Below, piece after piece: positions 8,892 through 16,886 of a stretch of DNA of 64,000 nt. Below the pieces are notes generated by a model. That model did not search any database. It had not been told where the DNA came from and saw only the letters and a program-made list of their open reading frames with translations. The DNA is from Thermoanaerobaculia bacterium (lineage in GTDB: Bacteria > Acidobacteriota > Thermoanaerobaculia > Multivoradales > Multivoraceae). Within the stretch, counting starts at the first letter, position 1; every line of letters starts with the position of its first letter. The stretch spans positions 393,283 to 457,282 of the forward strand of contig JAJDUI010000008.1 in assembly GCA_022826745.1 (NCBI GenBank), read 5' to 3'. Position numbers and translations under genes: made by a program.

Positions 8892-9905
8892 ATGAGAACC
8901 GCGAAGATCGACCGTAGACGTTTCCTCGAAGCCGGCGCCCTGCTGGGCGCCGCGGCCGCTACCGGGTGCATGCCTGGCGATGCTCCCGAAGGGGAGTCCG
9001 CTGTCGAGACCGCGGCCGAGCCCCTCTACCGCATCTCCCTGGCGGAGTGGTCCTACTTCCGTGAGTTGTTCGGGCCGGGCCTGAGCGCGTTGGGCGACGG
9101 CTCCTTCCGGGACGACCCGAGCGTGCTCTACCAGGGTGAACTCGACCACCTGGACTTCCCGGCGCGCGCCCGCAGTCACGGGATCGAGGCGGTCGAGTAC
9201 GTGAACACGTTCTTCTTCGACCGCGCCCGCGACGAGGCGTACCTGGCGGACCTCAAGTCACGCTGCGACGGGGAGGGCGTGACGAGTCTGCTCATCATGT
9301 GCGACGCGGAGGGCGACATCGGGGCTCCCGATGCGGCGGTGCGCGCGCAGTCGGTGGAGAACCACCACAAGTGGGTCGAGGCGGCGGCCTTCCTCGGCTG
9401 CCACGCGGTGCGGGTCAACGCCGCCAGCGCGGGTTCCTTCGAGGAGCAGCAGAAACTGGCCGCGGACGGCCTGCGCCAGTTGTGCGAGTATGCCGACGGC
9501 TACGACGTGGACGTCCTGGTGGAGAACCACGGCTACCTCTCCAGCAACGGCCAGTGGCTCGCCGGCACGATCGCGATGGTGGATCATCCTCGGGCCGGCA
9601 CCCTGCCCGACTTCGGCAACTTCCGGACGTCGTACGAACCGGAAGAGTGGTACGACCGCTACCAGGGCGTCACCGAACTGATGCCCTACGCCCGCGCGGT
9701 CAGCGCGAAGAGCTACGACTTCGACGAGGACGGCAACGAGACCGCGACCGACTACGAACGGATGATGCGCATCGTCCTCGACGCGGGCTACCGCGGCTGG
9801 GTCGGGATCGAGTTCGAGGGCCGGATGGCCGCCGACGAGGGGATCGTCAAGACGAAGGAACTGCTCGAACGCTTGCGCGACGAACTGGCGCCCGAGTACG
9901 CCTGA
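8892..9905 (+). CDS. Tat-exported lipoprotein, sugar-phosphate isomerase/epimerase-like TIM barrel
   Basis: 337 residues from the ATG at 8892. A longer in-frame start at 8823 would run through the REP palindrome and is rejected. The N-terminus KIDRRRFLEAGALLGAAAATGC combines a twin-arginine motif with a lipobox Cys, so a folded, membrane-anchored enzyme is expected. The body matches the xylose-isomerase-like TIM-barrel family: HGIEAVEY, VLVENHGYLSSNG, TLPDFGNF and GYRGWVGIEFEG, with Glu/Asp/His metal-ligand positions at strand ends. The substrate is likely a sugar or sugar acid. It ends 34 bases before the GHKL gene but its base composition matches the GC-rich surroundings, not the island. 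Confidence 0.82.
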   Translation: MRTAKIDRRRFLEAGALLGAAAATGCMPGDAPEGESAVETAAEPLYRISLAEWSYFRELFGPGLSALGDGSFRDDPSVLYQGELDHLDFPARARSHGIEAVEYVNTFFFDRARDEAYLADLKSRCDGEGVTSLLIMCDAEGDIGAPDAAVRAQSVENHHKWVEAAAFLGCHAVRVNAASAGSFEEQQKLAADGLRQLCEYADGYDVDVLVENHGYLSSNGQWLAGTIAMVDHPRAGTLPDFGNFRTSYEPEEWYDRYQGVTELMPYARAVSAKSYDFDEDGNETATDYERMMRIVLDAGYRGWVGIEFEGRMAADEGIVKTKELLERLRDELAPEYA

Positions 9906-9939
9906 CGGATTCACGTCGTACGACCGGACGAGGCGAACC

Positions 9940-12273
9940 ATGACCTCGAAGACAGAGTTTAGGATCAGTGCGGCACTGAAGGACCTGATCGGCCGAGGCC
10001 TAATCACTAGTGACTTCGTGGCCGTATCCGAACTGGTAAAGAACTCGTTCGACGCACATGCCAAGACCGTCCAAGTGCTCTTCGAAGAGAACAAGATCGT
10101 GATATGCGACGACGGAAAGGGGATGTCTAGGGACGACATCCTTTCAAAATGGCTCTTCGTCGCCTACTCCGCAAAGCGAGAAGGTACAGAAGACGACAAC
10201 TATCGCCACAAGATGGCCCGGCCGTTCGCGGGGTCGAAGGGCGTCGGTCGGTTCTCGTGCGACCGGCTTGGAAGAAAACTGAGACTTGTCTCACGTGCGG
10301 AAGGCGAGAACGTCCAGGTGCTGGTAACCGACTGGACGAAGTATGAGGAAGACGCCACGCAGGAGTTCGGCAACGTCACCGTGGAGCATTCCGAGCAGAC
10401 CGATTTCCCCGAGTCACTCCTGGTGCCAACAGGAAAGAGCGGAACGGCGCTGGAGATAACGAGTCTGCGGAGCGACTGGGATCGGAAGAAGCTTCTCGAT
10501 CTCAAGGGCGAGCTCTCCAAGCTCATCAACCCGTTCGCCATCGGTCCGCCCAGGTTCCAGATTCGGATCATTGCGGAAGCTGAGAAGACCGCCGACGCCG
10601 CTGCTGAGGTACCAACGCGCAAGAAGAGAGACACTGGAGAGGTCAGCCCCCGAGTTAACGGATGGGTGGAGAATCCGATTCTCTCAGTGCTCGCGAAGCG
10701 CACTACGACGATCACGGTGCGGCTGACGGACGGAGGCCGGGCGATCGAGTCCAGCCTCGAGGACCGAGGGGACTTGGTGTATCGGATAAAGGAGCCCAAC
10801 GAGTTTACGCGCCTTCGACGAACCGGTCTCGAGGTTCAGGTCTACTTCTTGAATCGTGGGGCCAAGTCGGTCTTCAAGCGTCGAATGGGCCTGCATAGCG
10901 TGGAGTTTGGTTCGATCTTCCTGTACCGCAACGGCTTCAGGGTGTACCCGATTGGAGAGGAGAGAGACGACTTCTTCGGTCTGGGCCGGCGAAAGCAGCA
11001 GGGGATGCGTCGCTTCCTTGGAAGCCGGGACGTGATCGGCCGAGTGGAGATCAGAGGCGTTCGTGGTTTCGACGAGGCCACGAGCCGTGATCAGGGCTTG
11101 ATTCGCACTCCAGAGGTTGAAGACCTGATCAGGTTCCTTCGGGAGAAGTGCGTTGTGCGGCTTGAGCGCTATGTCGTAGACATCACGTGGAAGGACGAGT
11201 ACGACCAGTGGCGGGAGGACACCGCGAGGATTCGACTCGACAGGGGACGGGCCCTCGTCACGGAGCTAGTGGCCCGGCTTGCGGACACGGCTGACGTTGA
11301 GTTACTTGAGTACAACCGTGAGCTCGTCCGCATGTTGGACGAACGATCGGAGGAGTTTGAGAAGTCACTGGGTGCGCTCGAGTTGTTGGCGGAGAGGACT
11401 GGGGACAAGGCACTACAGGCCCGGGTGCGGGAAGCGAAGGCGCGGCTTAGGGCGCTCGAGAAGGCCGAGTCCGACGCTCGTGCCGCGCAGGAACGTGCGG
11501 AGGAGCGGGCCCGTGTGGCCGAAGATGCTGCTGCGACCGCCGAAGCCAAGTTCAGAGGGGAACGCGAGAGGAATCAGTTCCTAGTGGCAGCCTCTTCGCT
11601 GGATCAAGATACCGTACTGAATCTCCATCACCAGATCGCGATGCATTCGTCGGACGTGCACATCGGTGTCCGAAGGATGATGCGAAAGCTACGGGGCAAG
11701 GCGGACTTACGCCGGAACGAGTGGGTCGACTTCTTGGAGCGGGTGGCGTTCCGGAACAGCCAGATTCTCACTGCTACCCGATTTGCTACGAAGCGGGGTT
11801 ACAAACAGCAGGCGTCGGAGGTAGAGGCCGACCTTCCGGTCTACATTATCGACTATATTGCCACCGTCACTTCGCTCTGGGCGCCTCGGGGAGTACAAGT
11901 GCGGCTTTCAGGCACGGCCGGAGACGCGGTCCGCAAGTTCCGGCCTATCGAGGTTGGTATCGTCGTCGACAATTTGGTGTCAAATGCAGCGAAGGCACAG
12001 GCGACGCACATCGAGTTCAGGTTTAGTCGGGGGAAGGGGCCGAAGCCCGACCTCGAGATTCTAGTGGCAGACGACGGCCTGGCATGGTCCAAAGAGCTTG
12101 GACCTATTGAGTCGGTGTTCGAGAAGGGTGTGACGACCACTAGCGGATCCGGGCTGGGTCTCTTTCATGTCAAGCAAGTGATAGAGCGCCTAGGCGGAAG
12201 CATCGAAGCGTTGAGTGATGACTACTCTGGAGATGTTGAGGGTGCGAAGTTCATGATGCGAGTGCCGATATGA
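9940..12273 (+). CDS. double GHKL ATPase: MORC-like N-terminal and histidine-kinase-like C-terminal domain
   Basis: 777 residues. N-terminal GHKL ATPase: N-box SELVKNSFDA with E31 and N35, Mg-binding DDGKGM at 57-62, GSKGVGRF lid motif at 98-105, SGT at 167-169. It is followed by a transducer-like region with RNGFRVYPIGEERDDFFGLGRR (330-351) and FLGSRDVIGRVEI. A charged coiled coil spans about 465-545, then a helical DHp-like region with NLHHQI (561-566). A second, histidine-kinase-type HATPase domain follows: VDNLVSNAAKA 676-686, DDGLAW 711-716, SGSGLGLFHVK 735-745. The stop overlaps the receiver gene by four bases. MORC/MutL-like GHKL proteins are known from restriction-modification neighbourhoods. 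I infer a sensor ATPase that signals to the next protein. GC is lower than in neighbouring genes. Confidence 0.88.
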   Translation: MTSKTEFRISAALKDLIGRGLITSDFVAVSELVKNSFDAHAKTVQVLFEENKIVICDDGKGMSRDDILSKWLFVAYSAKREGTEDDNYRHKMARPFAGSKGVGRFSCDRLGRKLRLVSRAEGENVQVLVTDWTKYEEDATQEFGNVTVEHSEQTDFPESLLVPTGKSGTALEITSLRSDWDRKKLLDLKGELSKLINPFAIGPPRFQIRIIAEAEKTADAAAEVPTRKKRDTGEVSPRVNGWVENPILSVLAKRTTTITVRLTDGGRAIESSLEDRGDLVYRIKEPNEFTRLRRTGLEVQVYFLNRGAKSVFKRRMGLHSVEFGSIFLYRNGFRVYPIGEERDDFFGLGRRKQQGMRRFLGSRDVIGRVEIRGVRGFDEATSRDQGLIRTPEVEDLIRFLREKCVVRLERYVVDITWKDEYDQWREDTARIRLDRGRALVTELVARLADTADVELLEYNRELVRMLDERSEEFEKSLGALELLAERTGDKALQARVREAKARLRALEKAESDARAAQERAEERARVAEDAAATAEAKFRGERERNQFLVAASSLDQDTVLNLHHQIAMHSSDVHIGVRRMMRKLRGKADLRRNEWVDFLERVAFRNSQILTATRFATKRGYKQQASEVEADLPVYIIDYIATVTSLWAPRGVQVRLSGTAGDAVRKFRPIEVGIVVDNLVSNAAKAQATHIEFRFSRGKGPKPDLEILVADDGLAWSKELGPIESVFEKGVTTTSGSGLGLFHVKQVIERLGGSIEALSDDYSGDVEGAKFMMRVPI

Positions 12274-13217
12274 GAATGGACTTCAGGCTGCTGGTTGTGG
12301 ATGACAGACCTGACAGCTTCGAACAGGCGGTTCAGGCGCTTGAGGAGTTCCTTGAGAGAAAGGGGTTCAGTCTCTCCAGAGAGGTCGTAAGCGAGTTCAG
12401 CCGAGAACGGGTTCAGGAGATGGCGCACCGAGACGGCAAGAATTACGACTTGGTTATTGTCGACTACAATTTGGGGCATAGGGAGATCGATGGGGCCAAG
12501 ATCGCCCAGCGCCTCCGAGCCGCGCTCCGCTTTACCGATATGGTGTTCTACTCCTCCGACACGAGTCATGACCTATATGCAAAGCTCGCAGAGGAAAAGG
12601 TCTCGGGTGCGTTCGTGGCCTCGCGGGACGAGCTGGACGACCAGTTGATCGGCCGAGCGGAGACAGTGATCGGAAAGGTGGCGGATCTGAGTCACCTTCG
12701 AGGAGTGGCGATGGCTGAGGTTGCGGACATGGATGTCGTGATGCAGGCGGCCTTGCGCGAAGTGCTGAGGGAGTCGGACGCGGATCTCTCGGGAGTGAGG
12801 GACAGGACCATCAATAGGCTGAGAGAGGGCATTGGCGGTCTCGGAGAGCGGCTGGATGGGCAGTTGGCGGAGGGTGGATTGGAGAGGGTGATCGAGGATC
12901 CGCTGTTGTTTTCGGCAGCTCAGAGATTCCGTGCCACGGCTAGAGTGGCGAAAGCGTTGGGTCGGCCGACGGCGCTTGTCAGGAGGCGGCTGGCTGGCTA
13001 TGAGACTGACATCTTGGCCAAGCGGAACATGTTGGCTCACGCTCGGGAGTGGATAGACGAGGAGGGGCAGACGAGACTCCAGTCAGGTGAAGGTTGCGAC
13101 GGACTGAGTATCGATGAGGAGTGGATGACTGAGTTTCGGGTGCAACTTCGCACGTACAGAGCGATCATCGACGAGGTTTGTGAGGCGATCCAGGAGAGGC
13201 CGGGTCCAGGAGGTTAG
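12270..13217 (+). CDS. receiver-domain protein with C-terminal HEPN-like RNase motif
   Basis: 315 residues. Residues 5-125 form a response-regulator receiver domain: acidic pocket D11/D12, phosphoacceptor D65 in LVIVDYNLG, Thr/Ser switch region FYSSDTS at 94-99. The canonical Lys is not obvious. The rest (about 135-315) is helical and not a DNA-binding domain I recognise. It carries KRNMLAH with R252 and H257, the RX4H pattern of HEPN ribonucleases with the usual polar residue after Arg. A tail of the form (I)DEEWMTEFRVQL..YRAIIDEV follows, as HEPN C-termini often show. It starts inside the stop of the GHKL gene (ATGA) and overlaps the convergent methyltransferase stop by four bases. Inferred: effector switched by phosphorylation or by the GHKL partner. 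Confidence 0.8.
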   Translation: MRMDFRLLVVDDRPDSFEQAVQALEEFLERKGFSLSREVVSEFSRERVQEMAHRDGKNYDLVIVDYNLGHREIDGAKIAQRLRAALRFTDMVFYSSDTSHDLYAKLAEEKVSGAFVASRDELDDQLIGRAETVIGKVADLSHLRGVAMAEVADMDVVMQAALREVLRESDADLSGVRDRTINRLREGIGGLGERLDGQLAEGGLERVIEDPLLFSAAQRFRATARVAKALGRPTALVRRRLAGYETDILAKRNMLAHAREWIDEEGQTRLQSGEGCDGLSIDEEWMTEFRVQLRTYRAIIDEVCEAIQERPGPGG

Positions 13218-14488
13218 AGAAGACGAAGGAGCCGGCGGCCGAACTGCTCGGCTAGGAGAGGAGGAACCGCATTAGCAACTTGGGTGAAACGGGGCACTTC
13301 GCGGCGTCGCCGATGCCCTCCGGACGTGTAGTTGCCTCGGAACGAGAACCAGTCGGGAAAAGTCTGGAGGCGGGCAGTTTCTCTGACTGTAAGGGTGCGG
13401 GGTTCCGAGTAATGCAGCAGGTCGTCAGGCAGGCTTGTAATCGTGGGCGCGGCCTTGAGGGGATCGAGGACCCGAATGGCAGATTTCTTGAGTTTGTGAC
13501 GCTCCCGCGTTTCTCGGGAGATTGTGATGTTGAGTCGACCCTCCTCCCTACTGGAGCGGATGATGGCTGCGAAGCGGTCCCGAATGTGGGGCCGATGGCG
13601 GGCGAGCCGAGTGTCTCCCGGCGGGTCGTCGTAGCCATCGCGCATCACTCGCTGGTAAGGCGTTCTTGGGGCCCCGTAGGCGATCGATTCAAAGGCGCCG
13701 CCTTCTGGTGAAGGGAGTATGCCGTTGCGCGTAGCTTCAAGGTCGCTCAAGGCGTCCCTCGCCGTGGGCCAGCGGGGCAGGCGGCGGCGCGAAAGAAACG
13801 ATGGCGCTTCGCGCCGCAGGTCGTCGAAGAACTTGCTGATGTGGTCTGCTCGTTCCAGAGTCCGGAGCGCACCGACGAGGAAGAACCTAGGGCGCACCTG
13901 CGGAACACCGAAGTCGACCGCGCGAAGGACGGCGGCCTCTAGGTCGTAGTCGGTGTGCAGGCCTTGGCGAAGCGCCGCGGCGAAGTTCAGAGTGCCAGGG
14001 GTGGTGCCCGAGGTCTTGAAGTCGGCGGTAAACCCCCGTACGTTTTCGAGGAGGACGAGCTTAGGACGGACTAGGCGTACGAGTTCAAGGTAGGCCTGGA
14101 AGAGATGATTACGCGGGTCGTCTCTCTTACGGCGGCCAGCAGCGGAGAAGCCTTGACAGGGTGGGCCGCCCGCGAGAAGGTCCACCTTCCCTTTGAGTTC
14201 CGTGAGAACGGTGGCCTTCTCGGCGAGTAGGTCTTGGATTCGCCAAGGCTCGGTCTTGAGGGTGGGAGGCCAGGAGAATGTGAAGCGACTCTCCTCCGAG
14301 AGGAAGTTCGTTGCCAAGGTCTGGAACGCGAACGGGTCACGTTCGACAGCGAACAACCCGTTCCAGCCGGCGCGTTTGAGGCCGAGGCTAAGGCCGCCAC
14401 AGCCTGCGAAGACGTCAACGAATGACGGACGGGGAGCGCGATAGGAAGCGAGGGAGGGGGCAGGTTCCGTACTTCTATCCATGGGCAT
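13214..14488 (-). CDS. C5-cytosine DNA methyltransferase (Dcm-like)
   Basis: 424 residues with all main motifs of 5-methylcytosine methyltransferases. SAM-binding motif I is FVDVFAGCGGLSLG (23-36). Motif IV is GGPPCQGFS with catalytic C111. Motif VI is ENV at 148-150. Motif IX/X is RETARLQTFPDWF and QVANAVPPLLA near the end. No cognate restriction nuclease gene lies beside it. It is convergent with, and overlaps, the receiver-HEPN gene, and shares the lower-GC composition of that pair. It may mark self DNA for this island or be a solitary methyltransferase. The recognition sequence cannot be read from the protein. Confidence 0.92.
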   Translation of the reverse strand: MPMDRSTEPAPSLASYRAPRPSFVDVFAGCGGLSLGLKRAGWNGLFAVERDPFAFQTLATNFLSEESRFTFSWPPTLKTEPWRIQDLLAEKATVLTELKGKVDLLAGGPPCQGFSAAGRRKRDDPRNHLFQAYLELVRLVRPKLVLLENVRGFTADFKTSGTTPGTLNFAAALRQGLHTDYDLEAAVLRAVDFGVPQVRPRFFLVGALRTLERADHISKFFDDLRREAPSFLSRRRLPRWPTARDALSDLEATRNGILPSPEGGAFESIAYGAPRTPYQRVMRDGYDDPPGDTRLARHRPHIRDRFAAIIRSSREEGRLNITISRETRERHKLKKSAIRVLDPLKAAPTITSLPDDLLHYSEPRTLTVRETARLQTFPDWFSFRGNYTSGGHRRRREVPRFTQVANAVPPLLAEQFGRRLLRLL

Positions 14489-14590
14489 CTGCGCTTTCCT
14501 CGGGCTTTCTCCAGACTCTGGTGAGGCGCCGGGTCCAACCTGACGTGGCCTCGCACGGAACGATTGGAGACGACGCCGCAGGTAAAGCCT

Positions 14591-16051
14591 TCAAGCTGGC
14601 AGCCGCGTATTGGCGGTCGGGTGTGCGCCCGTTTCGCGCGCTCTCTCCGATTCGAACACCCTTCCTGGGTTGAGGATGCCCTTCGGATCGAGCGTCCGCT
14701 TGAGCGTCTTCATCAGCTCGATCTCCTCCGGGGTGCGGCTGCGCCCTAGGTGGGCCCGCTTCTCGAAGCCGATGCCGTGCTCGGCAGACACCGAACCGCC
14801 GATCGGCTCGAGGCGCCCATAGACGATGTCCTCGACCGCGCTCCGCGCCTCCGGCGAGCCGTCCCCCACGCCGACGACCACGTGCAGGTTGCCGTCGCCG
14901 AGGTGGCCGAAGACGACGCAGTCGCTTCCGGGCCAGCGTTCGCTCAGAGCGGCGTTGATCCCGCCCACGTAGCTCTCCATGTCGGCGATCCGCAGGCTGA
15001 CATCGAACGTGAAGATGGGCGCGAGGTGGTTGAGTTGCTCGACGTCGTCGCGCAGTGCCCAGATCTCGTCCCGCTCCGCCTTCGACTTTCCGAGTACGGC
15101 GTCGCCTATCAGACCGGCCTCCATGCACTCGCCGAGCGTCTCCTCGAACTGCGCCGCGTCCTGCTCGGGTCGCGCACCGAGCGACTCTACGAGTACGTAG
15201 TAAGGGGCGCCGTGCGGGATCGGCGGTGGCGTCTTGGCTTGCGGGCCGGTGACCAACTCGTAGAACTCGCGCCACATGACCTCGAAGGCGCTCATCGAGC
15301 CGCCGATCTCCTCTTCCAGCCGGCGCAGGAGCTCGACCACTTCGGTGAAACCCGGAACCGCGAGCAGGGCGCAGTCGTGGCTGCGAGGCCGCCGTTCCAG
15401 ACGCAGGACGACGCGGGTGACGATTCCCAGGGTGCCCTCGGAACCGACGAAGAGGTGCTTCAGGTCGTAGCCCGCGTTGTTCTTGACCATCTTGTTGAGG
15501 CTCGAGAGGACTGTGCCGTCGGCAAGCACGGCCTCCAGACCGAGCACGGAGTCCCGGGTCATGCCGTAGCGGATCGTCCGGTTGCCCCCTGCGTTCGTGG
15601 CGACGTTGCCGCCGATCGTGCAGGAGCCGCGGGCGCCCAGGTCGAGCGGGAACAGCAGCCCCTCCGCCTCCGCCGCTTTCTGAATGCTCTGTAGCGCGGC
15701 ACCGGCCTGAACCGTCATCGTCCGCCCGACGGGATCGATCTCCTCGATCGCGGTCATCCGTTCGAGAGTGATCGCGACCTCCAGATCGCTGGCGACCCCG
15801 CCGCCGACGAGACCGGTCAGCCCTCCTTGCGGCACCACCGGCTGGCTTGCGCCGTGGCAGGCCGCGAGAGCCGCCGAGAGCTGCTCCGTGGTGCGTGGCC
15901 GAAGCACTGCCCGGGCCGCGCATGGGAGGGTGCCCGAGCCGTCGCCGGCTCTCGCCGCCACCTCCTCGCCAACGAGGACGCCATCGTCCCCGAGAGCGTC
16001 GCAGAGTTCGGCGATCAGGGCGGCGCTGCTGTTGGGTTCGGAGTTGTTCAT
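14591..16051 (-). CDS. FAD-linked oxidase, GlcD/D-lactate dehydrogenase-like
   Basis: 486 residues from the ATG at 16051 (MNNSEPNSS). The in-frame upstream extension to 16177 would be Pro/Arg-rich and overlap the next gene, so it is rejected. The PP-loop FAD-binding domain shows VVPQGGLTGLVGGG and GARGSCTIGGNVATNAGGNRTIRYG. The C-terminal FAD-oxidase cap shows VFGHLGDGNLHVVV, GGSVSAEHGIG and DPKGILNPGRVF, all hallmarks of D-2-hydroxyacid dehydrogenases such as GlcD/DLD. It probably oxidises D-lactate, glycolate or D-2-hydroxyglutarate, passing electrons to quinone or cytochrome. There is no glcE/glcF beside it, so it is not a glycolate oxidase operon. It separates the HEPN/Dcm island from the type I R-M operon. 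Confidence 0.88.
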   Translation of the reverse strand: MNNSEPNSSAALIAELCDALGDDGVLVGEEVAARAGDGSGTLPCAARAVLRPRTTEQLSAALAACHGASQPVVPQGGLTGLVGGGVASDLEVAITLERMTAIEEIDPVGRTMTVQAGAALQSIQKAAEAEGLLFPLDLGARGSCTIGGNVATNAGGNRTIRYGMTRDSVLGLEAVLADGTVLSSLNKMVKNNAGYDLKHLFVGSEGTLGIVTRVVLRLERRPRSHDCALLAVPGFTEVVELLRRLEEEIGGSMSAFEVMWREFYELVTGPQAKTPPPIPHGAPYYVLVESLGARPEQDAAQFEETLGECMEAGLIGDAVLGKSKAERDEIWALRDDVEQLNHLAPIFTFDVSLRIADMESYVGGINAALSERWPGSDCVVFGHLGDGNLHVVVGVGDGSPEARSAVEDIVYGRLEPIGGSVSAEHGIGFEKRAHLGRSRTPEEIELMKTLKRTLDPKGILNPGRVFESERARETGAHPTANTRLPA

Positions 16052-16157
16052 GCCGGGTCGGATGCCTGTTTGCTGAAGCGGTGGGGGCGACGGCGGATCA
16101 TAGCGCTCTGGGCTGTGACTCTGGCGGCGACGCGGGGATGCCGCCGGGCCCGGCGCC

Positions 16158-16886
16158 TCAGTAGCTCCAGTCCTCATTCGCCAGCGGGGCCCGATTCAGT
16201 TCATCGCGGCAGCGCCGCCAGGACGGCATCAGGGCGTCCATCCGCGCGAAGAAGCGCTCGTTGTGGTGGCGCTCAAAGAAGTGGACCATCTCGTGTACGA
16301 GGACGAACTCCAGGCAGCTCGGCGGCTTCTTGGCGAGCTCCAGGTTCAGCCAGATCCGCCGGGCACTCGGGTTGCAGCTTCCCCAGAGAGTCTTCATCCG
16401 TTTGATGCGGACTTCGGATACCGCCTTGCCGGCCCTCGGTTCCCACTTCGCCAGCAACGCGGGGATGCTCTCGCGGAGCTGCTTCCGATACCAGGCGCCG
16501 AGCGCTCTCCGCCGAGCCTCCGGATCGCTGCCGGGCCGAACCCGAAGCTCCATGCGCCCGCGATTGACGAGGCGAACGGACGGGGGCCCTGCCCCTTCGA
16601 CCACGTCCAGCCGGTAGCGGCGTCCTCGGAAGTAGTGGCTTTCGCCGGTGACCATCTCGCGCCGCGACTGGCGCTCCTGTTCCCGAAAGCGGGCCTGCTT
16701 GCGCCGGATCCAGCCGAGCCGAGAGACGACGGCTAGCCGCAGGGCGGCGTCGTCCAGATGCGCCGGAGCCGAGACGCGAACTCGGCCCCCGGGCGGATAG
16801 ACGCCCAGGTAGAGGTGCTTGATCGGCTTGCGGACGACCTCGACCGGGATGCCGTCTACCTGGATGCTGGATCGGTCAGTCGTCAC
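16158..16886 (-). CDS. YgjP-like zinc metallopeptidase of the R-M operon (DUF45/M48)
   Basis: 242 residues. The zincin motif HEMVH spans 198-202, followed by a third histidine in ERHHNERF (H207/H208). The family WGSC motif is at 168-171. This is the YgjP/WSS1-SprT-like family, whose members are often encoded next to hsdR in type I restriction loci, although their role there is unclear. Its ATG overlaps the end of hsdR by 11 bases, so it is translated as the last gene of the operon. A role in removing DNA-protein complexes or in proteolytic control of the restriction enzyme is inference only. Confidence 0.85.
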   Translation of the reverse strand: MTTDRSSIQVDGIPVEVVRKPIKHLYLGVYPPGGRVRVSAPAHLDDAALRLAVVSRLGWIRRKQARFREQERQSRREMVTGESHYFRGRRYRLDVVEGAGPPSVRLVNRGRMELRVRPGSDPEARRRALGAWYRKQLRESIPALLAKWEPRAGKAVSEVRIKRMKTLWGSCNPSARRIWLNLELAKKPPSCLEFVLVHEMVHFFERHHNERFFARMDALMPSWRRCRDELNRAPLANEDWSY

